Source: Ambrosia x helenae
Lineage: Eukaryota > Streptophyta > Magnoliopsida > Asterales > Asteraceae
Reading direction: 5' to 3'
DNA: 64,000 nt
NCBI GenBank assembly: GCA_030844895.1
Contig: CM061233.1
Span: 58,367,468 to 58,431,467, forward strand
This document shows, piece by piece, positions 11,431 to 23,699 of the stretch. A model generated the notes under the pieces. It searched no databases, was not told where the DNA came from, and saw nothing but the letters and a program-made list of their open reading frames with translations. Both the position numbers and the translations under genes were made by a program. Each line of letters opens with the position of its first letter. Position 1 is the first letter of the stretch.

Positions 11431-12542
11431 CAAGTTGACGCCAACCCGCGCGTTGCAGCGGGATCGGTTTGGTATGGCACTAACAAACAGCATAGCAATC
11501 TAAAGAAATATGCCCAAAAGGATATAATCACATGTTTACATCGATCGTAAACACGAAAATATTTTATAACTGATGATATTGTTGTTGCACGTTAAACCGT
11601 AGAATTATACATCAGTGTAACTAAAAGTTAATAGAATATTATAGTAACATAGAAGAATGTCTATTTTACGGGCCAGATCGCTTGTGCATGCCCACTATAA
11701 ATGAAAATTGATAAATACTTGATTATTACTATAAATGAGGTTTTTTTGTTTGATATTAGTCAATGAGTTAATTGTACGTTTTAACACATCTATTTAAAAA
11801 AATGTGATTTTAAAATTCAATTGCAAATAGATGGTAATCTATAAGAAATCATTTATGTGCCTTTAATTTTTTTATAATAATAATAACTTTGTATTGAGAA
11901 GATAAACGGTTTCAAAAATCCATTTTTATATGCATCATGATATTAAGAAACTCCCCAAATCAGAAAAGTGAATAGTCTCTCCTACTCTATTTCTCTTCTG
12001 TCGATCCCGCACCTTCATAAACGCCTCCGCCACCGCCACCGCCACCGACCCATTCAACGTCTTTTCACCCTCTTTTTTCTTATCCTCGGTCAAGATTCGT
12101 GCTCGTCGGAGAGTCGAAACACAGGAATCCCTCCGACATAGTTGTGTGCCACCGATCTATACAGAGTACAGACAAACACTTTCATTTGCCGGAAACGGCC
12201 ATCATCAGAAACACAAAGCACCGTACGAACACCCACAGGTCACCGCCACCACTGGATCTGGTCTAGATCAAGACAAGCAGAGTGGTCGTCTGACGCACCA
12301 CCCCTTGAGGACCACCTCCGTTGGGTCATTATCGTTGGTGTTGGTTGCATTAGTGAATTGCCGGATTTTGAAATTGTTTTATTTTTAACCGTTTAACTGT
12401 TAACGGTTGCCAGAAACCGCCACCGCCGGTTACGACAAACGCCGTTAGTAAAGATGAGGCTGAGAAGGAAGGAAAGGTAACGGAAAAGGGACGGTTCAAT
12501 CAATCGTTAACACGCAACGTTAAGTTGCTATTTGTATAAATA
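11431..12542 (-). mobile_element. Helitron-like unit 1 (1112 bp)
   Basis: On the minus strand the unit starts at TATTTATACAAATAGCAACT (12542) and ends with the hairpin-forming CCCGCTGCAACGCGCGGG (11462-11445), then 10 bases and CTTG at 11431. It is bordered by AT-rich LTR sequence on one side and unit 2 on the other. The 3' layout (hairpin, about ten bases, CTNG, then T) is Helitron-like. A canonical 5' TC is not visible and the 3' end is CTTG, not CTRR. No coding sequence is evident; the inside is rich in CCGCCACCG. Confidence 0.5.
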
Positions 12543-14492
12543 CAAGTTGATGTTAACCCGCGCGTTGCAGCGGGATGCTATTATAAATGTCTATTTGATC
12601 ATTATATGAGATGCTAGCAGTATGAAGTTTATGATAAACATTCGATTCATTTTCATTTATCTCCGGCCTGCACATCACACTTCAAAAGACAAAAAGTTGT
12701 AAGAAATGACCCAACTCTATCGACATGAATTTGAATGTGCATATCTCTCATTACAACAACTGAATGAGATATGGACAAAAGGATGTCGACATGTTTGATA
12801 TTGATTAAAAATCATAAAACAAATTTGCATTGAGCAAAGCACCTTTTAGTTGGTTCGGAATGTAAATAAAAAGAAGCAAACTATGATGCTACCTGGTTAA
12901 AGTGAACGGGTAAAATGTGAAATGGAAAGTTATGTGATCAATGTTTGAAATATAAAGCTATACTATTCTTAAAGTTACATTTGAAGTGTTTGTATATACA
13001 ATAATTAAAAGATCCTCTGAATTTATATGTATTAGAAGATTATAAGACTGAATAATTGTACGTGCAACACCTATTTTTTTACACTTTTAAAGTTTATTTT
13101 TAAGGCGTGCTCTCGTGGTTGTGCACACACACATATATGTAATGTTTTGAACTCTTTTGGTGACACCAATGGCGCTGTTGATTTCTTTAGGCGTTGCCAA
13201 CTGCGAGGGTGGTAACTCGGTCAGTTTTAGAAAATATTAAAAGAGAAAAAGTTATGTTTGAAAACAGGTATATAAAATTGTATAATTAAACATGAAAAAA
13301 AATGTATCGACCCGAGTTCGATTCGTTGTATACTAATAAGATTATATAAAAGAATATAACTATTAATTAAATAGTATTTCTGGAAAGGAACATAACTGAT
13401 TTGTAATATTCTTTAAATTCATAAATTTTTATCATGAACCTTTTCTATGTTTTAAATATACTCCTTTAAAAAAAACTTTAATTAAAAACTTAAAAAGTGA
13501 TACCTCTAAAAACATGCATGAGAGTGTTAGACATACATATATGTTCATCTATTGTGCTTTTTTTTTCTCTATCTTCTATACGTTGAATCCAATTATAACA
13601 TGAATATAATAACAATAGATGTATAAGTGGTTGTGTTGTAAAAATGAAATTAGTTTTTAGATTAAACTTGGTTAAAGTTTAAAGTGAAAAAAGAATCGTT
13701 CCTTAAATAACCAATGTGCAAGTAAATGGTAGTAACCATAGGAGATGAGGAATATATGGGGTACAACACATAAATGTAATTTTTATATTAATATTGAACT
13801 AAACTATTCTAGAGACAATGACAGACATATGGCACGTGTTTTTGCTTTTTAACATTGGATTTTAAAGAGCAGTTAAATAATATATCGTTTCCCAATTCAC
13901 AATTACTATATCGGTGAGAGTGAGAGAGATTTCTGAGAGAAAGAGGAAGACGGAGAGAAAGTTCCGGTGATTTCCCAGACATCAACCGCAACCCTCGCCA
14001 CCATTCCACCTTCACAAATAACATTTTCCCTCTACCTCACCCGCTCAAACCAACATATTCTGACGGCAATTCAAACCCTCATGACCAAAAACTAATTTTG
14101 CTTCAAACGGGTGATCATGACCGGAAATTTTTGGTGGCGGAAGGTGTTATAGTACGTGTGAAACAGTGGCAAACAACTGAGTAAACGGTTCATAGTGGTT
14201 ATAACATTACTGGATATTTTCCAATGGAGGTCGGGGTTATATATGGTATGAAACGGTTGCAATCGATGGAGGAAACGGTGGTCGGAGGAGACCCGTCGGT
14301 TTGCTTATTAAGTGTAAAGTCATGCCGGTAACCACCGTTAAGAAAACAAAAAAGTTATGTGTTGTCAATCGCAGTTAATTTGTTAGTGAAACGGTTTGTT
14401 GCAGCCGGTAATTATTTATCACCGATAAATTGTCACCGTTAAATTTGCCGTTAAATTTGCAAGGCAACGTGAAGTTGCTTTTTGTATTTATA
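12543..14492 (-). mobile_element. Helitron-like unit 2 (1950 bp)
   Basis: It has the same terminal signature as its neighbours: AAAAAGCAACTTCACGTTGC near 14485 on the minus strand and the CCCGCTGCAACGCGCGGG hairpin at 12574-12557, followed by ATCAACTTG. It lies head-to-tail with units 1 and 3. The interior is AT-rich with shared CCGTTAAC-type fragments near the 5' side and no gene I recognise. Confidence 0.5.
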
Positions 14493-15848
14493 CGAGTTTA
14501 AGACATCCCGCGCGTTGCAGCGGGTCGTTGATTATGAATGTGTTTAGTATTGTTATATGATATGCGAAGATTTCTAAAATCTATCTCGTTGTTTTTTGAA
14601 TCGTGAATTAATTGGTATTCGCAATTTGAGCAAGAATGGTAGGGGTTCGCATGGGGCTAGACAATTGGCGAAATTTGTTAATGGTTATCATATATGTAAA
14701 TTAGGTGGTTTTGGGTAAGTTAAAAATGTTAAAAAGGTCAGACTATTCAACTTTTTTAAGATAAGAAATAAATAGACGGGTAAATTGAGTGGAGAAGAAG
14801 GAACGGGTGAGATTGGAGAAGAAAAATGGTACCGACTCATTACTACATCATCGACTATGGCGTTTCAGTGTTATGTGAGATGTCGTATCGGCTACTGAGA
14901 AGGCGGCGATTGACGTAACAAAACGATTACCTCGCTTGATTACCTAAAAATATATAGATTCTTGCCTGATGGATAAATAGAGGTGGTTGTCGGTGATGTA
15001 TAGTGATGGGCGACTACGGCCAAAGTCGGTGTACAATTGCAACAACGAAACAAAGAGCAAGGTAGATCGAATGTTCGTTTTTACATTATCTTGATAAAAG
15101 TTGAAAAACTCAGTCTGTTAATTTTAAAAATCTTAATGAATTAATATTTTACAATATATTTTATTATATATTATTTGATGTGTATGTATCATGATTAAGT
15201 TATTTAATTTAAAAAGGCATACAAACCATTTTCAATTTCTATCTCTGTTTCCAAAACTTTCATCTTCCCAAAGTATTCTATATCTTGCCCCAAATTTTAA
15301 CTTCACCACCCTCAGACCATGAAAGTAAAAAAAAAAAAAAAAAATCATTATGTCCTGGATTTCGAATTTTTTATTCACAAATGGCCAATCTTCTTCAAAT
15401 CTACATCTTTCCCAAAATGAAACCCATTCGAAAACCGAAAACAGCATCGCATCACATCACCAACATTAGTGGTCAAAAAGAACAAACATCACCACCGACG
15501 ACCGTCACCATCAACGGCCACCATGTCACCGTATAGATCGGTGTGGATATGTTCAAATTTTAGATCGGTGTCTCTCAACCGGAAATGACAGAGGGTTAAA
15601 TGGTGTGATAACTGTTTAACTGTTGCCAGGAGCCTAGAAACCGTCACACCGCCAGTAACCGTAGTTAGTGATGGTATTTAACGGTTGCCAACTTTCCGAT
15701 GACGCCGTTAATAACCGTTGCCAATTGAAGGACCCGATAGATGCAGTTGAAGACGGAAGGAAGTCGGAAAGGAAGGGACGGTGACAGAAAAATGACGTGT
15801 TCAATCATCGCCGTTAATTGCAACGTTAAGTTGCTATTTGTATTTATA
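14493..15848 (-). mobile_element. Helitron-like unit 3 (1356 bp)
   Basis: The 5' signature AATAGCAACTTAACGTTGC is near 15840 on the minus strand. The 3' hairpin CCCGCTGCAACGCGCGGG is at 14524-14507, then CTTAAACTCG. Sequence near 15600-15830 (CCGCCAGTAACCG, GACGCCGTTA) is shared in diverged form with the other two units. Beyond 15848 the interrupted LTR of element B resumes. Confidence 0.5.
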
Positions 15849-16062
15849 TATAATATAATTCGAAACGATGTTCTTCCCCAATTTAAACCCAATTCGTGCC
15901 CTAGTTTATAATTAATCAAATTACACAACAATAACCCAATTAATCATAGGGTTATTGTTGTGTGTATGCCAAAGATCAAAACCCATCAATAATAAGTAAC
16001 TTACAGAAACGAATCGTGCTTAGATGTCCGGTCAACTGAAAAGTCAAACACGAACTCGATTG
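15849..16062 (-). mobile_element. LTR of element B, second part
   Basis: This matches the solo LTR around 60330-60520 in the same orientation: GTTCTTCCCC, CGTGCCCTAG, TAATCATAGGG, then GGTCAAC and AAGTCAAAC. The similarity stops near 16062, about 770 bp short of the expected LTR start, at an inversion-type junction. Confidence 0.75.
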
Positions 16063-16283
16063 CTTCAAACTTAACATGTTTCAGGTTATAGCTTGCTTGA
16101 AGATTAGAGTTAATGCTTGAAGATGTGTATTTAGTATTATTCATTTTGATGTACAAATTCTTGTAGAACAATTGTATGTAATGTATTTAAATCAATTATT
16201 GAAATTTATTATTTACCATGAGCTACTGAACAATCATCAATACGTGACATCCCGATGTTTCCGCCATCGGTTGGGGTGTTACA
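16063..16283 (+). mobile_element. Inverted LTR end of the B family
   Basis: The sequence CTTAACATGTTTCAGG to CATCGGTTGGGGTGTTACA is the 3' terminal ~220 bp of the same LTR family, but in plus orientation, opposite to the adjoining piece at 15849-16062. Its CA end at 16283 directly abuts the broken Sirevirus-like ORF. It is either the surviving end of a plus-strand element inserted into the copia element or the product of recombination between inverted LTR copies. Confidence 0.75.
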
Positions 16284-19276
16284 AGATACCATAAGAAAAC
16301 CCTGTTGCAACACAAAAGCAACAAGAAACCACTGTTGTTACTTCCTCACAAAAGTTGGATATATCTCAATATGACCAAACTCCTCATGAATCCTCACAAA
16401 AGGATCATGTTGTAAGCCAAAGGGAAACACATCATGATACATATGAGTCACTTGGCCATATGTTCACAAGCCCCTCTCCCAGGGCTAATTCTCTTTTCAC
16501 TCCTCCACTTTCACCAACACATGTTCCTCAAACCATGCAACCTCTGTTTGAGGCTATTGAGAAAACTCAGGAAAATCCCAGTTCCTCTCCTTCACCCATC
16601 AATGAGAGTATACCTCCACAAGTGACTGGGACTGAGGAAAATCAACCAGCCATCCCACAAACAGAAGAGGAGGTTACACCCCTAGAGTTCAATGAAGCTC
16701 TAGGTGAGTTTTCAAGTGAAGCAACCACTATTGATGTAGAGACCATTGTCTCACAACAGGACAGTGGTTACATAGATAAGACTTCCTTGAAGGCAACAAC
16801 TGATGAGGCCACTATAGTGTCCTCAAAATCAGTTGGAAGTCCCTAGAACCAAGAAAAAGGGGCATCTGGTTCTCATCCTTTGGACTCACCTCCTAGGACT
16901 GAACCAGTTACAACTACCAGTGGTAGGAATTCAGATGATCCTATTAACTTAGGTGATGGGTTAAAATACCAAGAATTGACGGCCAGAGTACAGTCCATTG
17001 AAACCTCTGTTGCTGATATCAAATCAGATATCAAGACAATATTGGGATCATTGGCTACTCTCACCAAGAGTCAACCATCCACTGAAGATATTGCTAGTGA
17101 GCTATGGAAGTCTGTTTCCCCGATCATCATAGCTCACAGAAAACTAGCAGATCAGACTCATGAAACCTACATGGCTGAAATCAGAAATATGGTAGATGCT
17201 AGGTACAAAGATACCCATGCTGACATTCAAGCCATTAAAGACCATCTACTGAAGACCACTGGCTCTGCCCCTACCACAATTCTCAGAGATGAAGATGATG
17301 ATGACTTTACTGCTGATGATGCCAAAAAGGGGGGAGAGTGGCAGAGATAGATTGCTTGTCCACCCTCACAAAAGGGAAAATCAAAGTCTGCCAACAAACT
17401 AGGGTCCACCCACACAACACCACAACAACAACAACAACCAAATGTTCAAACCTCTACTGCTACTGAAACTGCCAAAATCAGCAAAGCAAAGGAAGTTGAT
17501 ACCTCTGCTAATGAAGAAGCTGAAAAAGCTGCTGAAGAAAAGCAAAAGAGGGCTGATACTTTGGAAGTCAAGGCAGAGGCTTTGGTACAAAAGAAAAGGG
17601 AACAACAGCAGGAAGTTGAAGATGTGGGCTCCTCTAATAGGAAGAAAATGCCTGCCAAACATGTCAGAAAACCACCTTCCAAACTTGATGCTAAAACCAC
17701 TACTACCAAAACCACTGCTGCCACCAAAACCACTGATACCACCACAACATCTGAACCTATCACCACAGCCACCAAACCAACCACTGAACCTATCATCACA
17801 ACCACCAATACACCACCTACAACCACTCCACCACCTAAATCCCAAACATCTGCTGGTTCTACAAAAGTGCCAACATATGTTAACACAACCACTGCCTCTA
17901 CACCACCATCACCAAAAATCTTGTACAGAAGGAAGAGAAAATCTACCTTTGTTGTACAGGATGAAAACATTCACACATCACCACCTACTACTTCAACCAC
18001 ACAATCTACACCCATATCTACCATTCCACTTTCATCATTCTCACTACACACCTCACAATTTACATCCCATAGACCACCACCAACCATCACACCATTGGCT
18101 GTTCAGTATCCCCTTGAACTTGATCTACTCAAGGGGGAAATTCAATCCTTCTACAATGCTGAACAACCATCTGAAAGATCTTTCCTATCTCTTCCACATT
18201 TTCCTGTTCCCCTAAACATAGACAAATATCTAAAATACAAGGCTAAACAGGCAGATGCCATCATAAAAGAGAAATGCAAAGGGAAAGATGACAGGAGTGC
18301 TCAGGGCATCCATTCAGCGGAGCTTAGCAAACTGAGAAGGATTGAAGATTTTGCTAAGACCCTGAGCAACTCTATGTCTACCATGCCTCTCAGCAGTGAC
18401 ATGGAAAGGGAGGTTAGGGAATCTCTTCTTGAACAGATCTTGGCAACCATGGCTTATAAAGAAAACAAAAAACAGTTTGCAGGCTGGACCACTCATGCTC
18501 TCAGAGAAGAACTCATAAGAATTGAGGACATGGTCAAGAATCCCCCAGCCAAGGCCTCTGCCCCTGATTTCAGTAAAGGCAGAGATCCAGCCAGAGCCTT
18601 GAAATTCAAAAGAATGAGACAAGAAATTGTGGCTGCTGACTATAGGGAGATGAAGTCTGTTGCAAGATGGTTAGAGCTGAGGTTGGTTGAAACCTACAAG
18701 AAGCTGGAAGAAAACAGGAAGAAAGACCCTAACTTGCCCAGAAAACCTATCTACCCTGATGAACCCTTGATGAAGAGACCTCAACAGGCTTTTACATTAG
18801 ACAGCCTACTTGATACTTCTGATCTATCAGCTGCTACAAGAAGACAATTCAAAAAGAAGAAAGAAATGTCTGAAGAAGATCAGAAGAAGTTTCTTGATAC
18901 TTTTATAAAAGAGGGCCTCTACAATCAAATACACTTTTTCTCAGATCCCACTACTGAAAAACTCAGAGAACTCATTGGGAGACCTCCATCACCAAACTCA
19001 TCCAGAATAAAAATGCATCTCAGCAAATCCTCTGATTCAAAAATTCTAAAATGGAAGGTCAACAAAGACACCCATGAATTGACTTTGCTCAGATCAGATG
19101 GAGAGGCTCAAAAGCCAAGCATGGATGATGCATATAGCCTGTGTGCAGATGACCTCCAAACATTGCTGAACCTTGAGCTTGAAAGAGATGCAGAAGACCT
19201 CTACTCTTTGAACTTTGAGTTACAATTCAAAGGTCAAATCAGAGAAAGTCTGATGAGGAATAAAGATCAAGAATAA
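16284..19276 (+). pseudogene. Sirevirus-like 3' ORF (env-position), two in-frame TAG stops
   Basis: One reading frame (frame 2) runs from 16295 to the TAA at 19274-19276, broken only by TAG at 16844-16846 and TAG at 17348-17350. It starts directly at the LTR junction, so its 5' end is missing. Order of features: a Pro/Ser/Thr-rich segment; a coiled-coil-like stretch at about 16960-17250 (LTARVQSIETSVADIKSDIK); a Gln/Thr/Pro-rich low-complexity region (17400-18070); and a charged helical C-terminal domain (18110-19276) with KYLKYKAKQADAIIKEKCKG and FAGWTTHALREELIRIEDMV. It ends 36 bp before a 3' LTR. An extra ORF between pol and the 3' LTR is typical of Sirevirus-type copia elements; its role is unknown. 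No zinc knuckle, protease or RT is present. Confidence 0.65.
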
Positions 19277-19312
19277 AGTCTAGTTTTGGCATCATCTGTT
19301 CTAGAGGGAGAT

Positions 19313-20025
19313 TGTTGGGTCTGCTGACCTGAAGAAGAACAGATTATTGAAAAGCCAAAATATACTAATAGTTGATCCATATTAATAAACAGCATTTACA
19401 ACATACTCCTCCCAAAAGACTGTTGACCCTAACAACTGTTCCACCCAAACAACTGCTATGACAACTGCTGCTACAAAGGACTGTTGGATAACAACTGATA
19501 GAGAACAACTGCTGACTAAAGGTTTGATAGAGAACAACTGCTGATCAAGTGCTAAAGACTAAAGGTCTGTTGGAGCCAACAGCACTTAGGCTCCAACAGA
19601 TGATACAAGACCATCAGAGCTTTCCTCAACAGTAGTTTACCTTACAGTGCTTTGCAATGTAACAGTAGTTTGTATAGGGCAGATGTTTTATGTTGTTATT
19701 CTGTTAGAAGTAACTGTCTTAGGTGACGCCAGCTTAGATCATCAGTGGTTTAGATTTGTCTATAAATAGAACAGTGCTTGTACTGTTCTATTCAATCACT
19801 CACAACATTCTCTCAGACAAACAATCATAGAGTGATCAGGCTGAAAGGGAGTACTTGTATAATCGTTTGTAATCATTTGAGTCTATGAAAGCATTCGGTT
19901 GAAAAACATTTATTCCTTTGTTTTGATTATAGTTTATTATTCCGCTGCACTTTCCACTTATACTCACTTCATTTATTTCTCATTTTACTTAAACAAATCA
20001 AAACAAACAAACTCAGATCCTAACA
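19313..20025 (+). mobile_element. 3' LTR of the Sirevirus-like element (713 bp)
   Basis: A purine-rich CTAGAGGGAGA tract precedes TGTTGGGTCTGCTGACC at 19313. The proposed end is GATCCTAACA at 20025, giving imperfect TGTTGGG/CCTAACA inverted termini. TATA box TATAAATAG is at 19761-19769. The upstream half is full of AACAACTGCTG/ACTGTTG-type short repeats. The 5' LTR is absent, so the right border is by inspection only. Confidence 0.65.
19761..19769 (+). promoter_or_regulatory. TATA box in the Sirevirus-like LTR
   Basis: TATAAATAG follows GATTTGTC and precedes ACAGTGCTTGTACTG. Its position two thirds into the LTR fits a U3/R promoter. Confidence 0.6.
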
Positions 20026-20830
20026 AAAACACATTAATTCCATCATTTCATTCACATTTAAATACCAAAACTGAATCCATCACTCAAAATCAGCCAAAAC
20101 AGATCAAGCAACCAAACCAAAGTTTGGTAATTAAATCCATACCTTTGCAGAATACCAGATCAATCCAACAGAGATTGAGCAACTGATCATTTGTTCCAGC
20201 CCCTATAAGAATCCAATCTGAAATATAAATAAGTCAATATTGATGAGTCATATAACATTTATAAAATCAAACACAAGTGGAAAACATTATAGCTGTAACC
20301 AAATATAGTCATAGATTCGAGGTTTGAGACGCACACGAATGATTTGCTACCTGAAAGAACTTGGCGGACACCACAAGTACACACATCCCCTCTCTCTCCA
20401 ACAACACCATGAACCAGATTCAAAATCAAAAAAAAGGAGCGAAATGAAAAAAAGAAGTGCTTAAACAAAACAGGTTGAATGTTGCTAAAAATTGTAATGT
20501 AATGCATATAACCTTTAAAACAATTTTAATAAAAAAAAAATAGATTATTGAAATGAGGCAAGTTATCTACATACTAATTAAAACTTTTGCCAAAAATGTT
20601 CCAGGTAACACAACTCTCTGTGACCACACTAAAGATTAAAGGTTTTGACTCGTTATCCATCATCCATTTTGCCACATCTAAAATTTGTTATTCTTGACCA
20701 CTCTGCTCCACCTAAATGCTAACCTGCACCTGTTTTATACACCTTTATCCATTTTTCACAAAACTAAAAAGGTTTGAATTCTATTGCACGGAAAAAGCTT
20801 CAAGATTGGTGTAACTCCCCATTAGCAAAG
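20026..20830. other. Degenerate intergenic sequence
   Basis: No gene or clear repeat was identified. The first 170 bases are A/C-rich and could still belong to the copia LTR or its flank. The rest is AT-rich. Confidence 0.4.
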
Positions 20831-20835
20831 TTTAA

Positions 20836-21210
20836 AAGAACGGAATCGAGCCTCGAGGTGTTTTCCCTTCGCCTTATGAGGTGTAAGCCTCGAGGCAAAC
20901 CAAGGCGCAAGCCCGAGGCGGGATTAAAAAATAAATATAAAAATTTTATGTCATATAAAAAAACAAAATAATTGACAAAGAAAGTTTAAAACATAAAAAC
21001 ACACATAAAAAATAAAATAATTGACATAGAAAGTCTAAAACATCAAAATCACATATAAAAACACACACAGCCCCTCGAGGCGCAAGGTTTCTTAGCGCCT
21101 CGGCCATTCGAGGCGCACGTACAAAATAACCTCATGAGGCGTTGCCTCAGAGACGTTTTCTCAGCGCCTCGCCTCAAGGCGCACGCCTCACCCGTTTTTT
21201 TAAACCATGC
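20836..21210. repeat. GAGGCG foldback repeat (MITE-like)
   Basis: Clusters of GCCTCGAGGC, GAGGCGCAAG and GCGCCTCG at 20848-20920 and 21065-21190 face each other across about 150 bp of AT-rich DNA, so the unit can fold back. The AT-rich centre holds a tandem duplication (ATAATTGACAAAGAAAGT at ~20968 and ATAATTGACATAGAAAGT at ~21017). The outer edge is GTTTTTTTAAACCATG. Terminal repeats were not defined precisely. Confidence 0.55.
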
Positions 21211-21265
21211 CCGTTAGACAAAAAAAACATTAATTTTTAAAATAAAACCAATAATATGTACCTAC

Positions 21266-21396
21266 ATATATCAGCGAGAGAACATGTTGAACAACAATAT
21301 CCGCTTCCATTTCGTTGTAAAACGAGCCTGTCCCAGCCAGGTCTAACTTCTCCTTACAGCCAGGTGATAAACTACCATATTGTTTTCTTGTATCAG
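21266..21396 (-). pseudogene. Exon-like fragment of a SMUBP-2/IGHMBP2-type helicase
   Basis: The minus strand encodes DTRKQYGSLSPGCKEKLDL followed by AGTGSFYNEMEADIVVQHV and LSLIY, without a stop. It is bounded by an AG acceptor (GCCTAG) and a GTAGGT donor. The wording matches my memory of the region before the last helicase motifs in plant chloroplast SMUBP-2-like SF1 helicases. I could not find the expected neighbouring exons on this strand, so it is an orphan exon, probably a captured or leftover gene fragment. Function is inferred from family resemblance only. Confidence 0.5.
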
Positions 21397-21399
21397 CTA

Positions 21400-22740
21400 G
21401 GCCATGTCATCCCTTGCATAAAAAACTATAATTAGTTACAAAAGAACATGTAGCGCATGAGGAAAAAGTACGCAAGTTATTACTTCTAATTTGAATTCTA
21501 TTACCCACCCCCTTCTTTAATTTCTACTTACCACCATTGTTCTTACAGTTTCAATAAGAATTCCAACTTCCTCACCTATTTGTGTAATTAGATCATTCCA
21601 ATATATCATTTATATTCCAACCTCATCACACTCCAAAAACATATATCCATCTCGTAGATATTTCAATGAAAAACCTTTATTTACTTTTTGAGATACTATA
21701 AATTCATATCAGCAACTTTTAAACCGTTGATGCTTTTTAGTTTGATGTTATTAGTAATAAAACAAAAAAATCATAAAACCAAGATAAAATTAGACAATTG
21801 CAAAAAGTAACTTATATTTCGGTAGTTTATCTCCATAGTCCAACTAACTTTATCTAATATATATTTTGGATTAACACTAAAATCATGAATCTATACCAGA
21901 AGTTTTGAGGAGAGACAATAAAAGGTTCACCAAAAAACTGGTATGGATCTTGTGTTTTTGGTTTCACTATTTTTTAACACTCTTAATAAATATGTACATA
22001 TAAGCACACGCATACACAATAATGAATATACATAACCCAAAAAAAAAAAGATAAACCATATCATGTAAACAACAAAAATATGAAAACAAAACCTTGTAAA
22101 GCCAATGTAGACTTTCTGCACAGAATATCGTAACAAGAGCAAACACCGTAGATGGAATATTAGAATAGTTGATAACTAAAAGCAAATACGCTAGCTGAGC
22201 ACATACATTCATATGATTAATTTTATATTTCAACTTCTAATATATAAAAAGCATAGATTCACATAAACCTTTCGATAATGAAGCATCCTCTTTGGTCTTG
22301 CAAAAAATATCCATAGGCTCCATGTTTGACTCTTCAAATTCTACCAAAAACACACAAAACCAACAGATCTGAACCAAATTTCCCCAAATCACATATCTCA
22401 ACCGTAACATGCATTAACTCAAACAAAAATATAAATAATAACAACAAATTAGGGATCGGAAAACTCACAAACGTGATAAGTTCTGAGGTAGGTAAGAAAG
22501 AAACCTTGAATAAGTTGAACCCTAGCACCTAGCCCGAGATCTGCAACACGATGGTGAAGATCTGCAAGGAATGAACCGCTGTAGACCCGCAAACCCCATC
22601 CAAATCACCACTTCCATTCTATGTTACCCTATATTCCCCAATGTTTTATTTGCAAAACAAAGAACCACCATTAGAGAGTTGCTTCTTATACTTAACATGA
22701 CGATTGGAAAGCTGGTTCTTCAGATAAAAAAAACTCTAAA
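21400..22740. other. AT-rich sequence without recognisable genes
   Basis: Only short frames, none with family resemblance. CCCTAGCACC-type sequence near 22515 might be a 5' leader remnant. Confidence 0.4.
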
Positions 22741-22752
22741 TCAGAATATCTT

Positions 22753-22794
<42 letters not shown>
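22753..22794. repeat. (GA)n microsatellite
   Basis: About 21 GA dinucleotide units, followed by GGGAGAGTGATGATGGAGG. A similar GA tract beside GGTGATGATGG-type sequence occurs at 40411. Confidence 0.95.
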
Positions 22795-22803
<9 letters not shown>

Positions 22804-23699
22804 TGATGGAGGTGGATGAATGGAATGAGTGGTTTGAAACCCTAAATTCATATCTGCTTTGTTGGAATGAAATGTATCCGGGGTTTTTTTTGGAACACGT
22901 TTGTTAATTGAAGGCTTATACATGATGCATTATAGCTTGCACCCTTTAAAAGTTTAAGGGTTTTTATGCATTGATCCTTGTACAACATGCTTTCAAGGCT
23001 TGTACATGTGACAAATGACCATTTCTGCCCTTCCTATATGCTTATTAATATAGTATAGATATTTACAAAAGTTAGTTTTCATATAACATAAATGAAGGGT
23101 TATTTGATATATTATCATATATATATATATATATATAGTTATGTTAAAAAAAACAGGTCAAAGCTAAGGATCGAACTTCCAATCAAAGACCTTCAAAAAC
23201 TGAATAAGAAAAGTAAAACAAATCATTTTGATTTTCGCCTAAGATTGGGGTTCCGTATACATGACTGAAAACAAATTGAGACCAAAGAGAAGATAGAACT
23301 AACTAACCTGCGAAAATCGTTTTGTTTATTGATGTATTTTTGGAACTTTCCCCCCTTTTTATACTCATGTAGACGTCTTTGTCTTCTAACTGCAAGATCT
23401 GTGAGAGCAGAGTGGTGTTATCGACAGCTACTATTGAGGCAACGCTACACACGTCTCCACTCTTGTACATGTTCAATGAGACCTGTTTATGCATGCTTTC
23501 TATATAGAAACTGAATGTTTAATTAATGGGCAAGCTTACATCCTCAAGTAAACTTGTCTTGGCAGCCTTTGGGTTCACGTACACATAGCTGGCATTGGTG
23601 GTTTTTAACTACAATGTACCTGTATAACAGCAGTGCGAATGAGTTTTTCAATATAATTAGTCACTTATGAACAAAGTTTAGAATCAGTTATGTCTAGCT

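Noticed and set aside
15232..15536. Open frames on both strands across a poly-A/poly-T run
   Set aside because: Crossing frames over a homopolymer inside a Helitron-like unit, with no conserved features.
17442..18215. A long open frame overlapping the Sirevirus-like ORF (Leu/Pro/His-rich)
   Set aside because: It is a shadow of the Thr/Pro-rich low-complexity region; the correct frame continues into a conserved-looking helical domain.
23041..23062. ATCTATACTATATTAATAAG (minus strand) as a definite Helitron 5' end
   Set aside because: The wording fits, but I could not find a matching hairpin and CTAG end to the left, so it was left as a possibility only.
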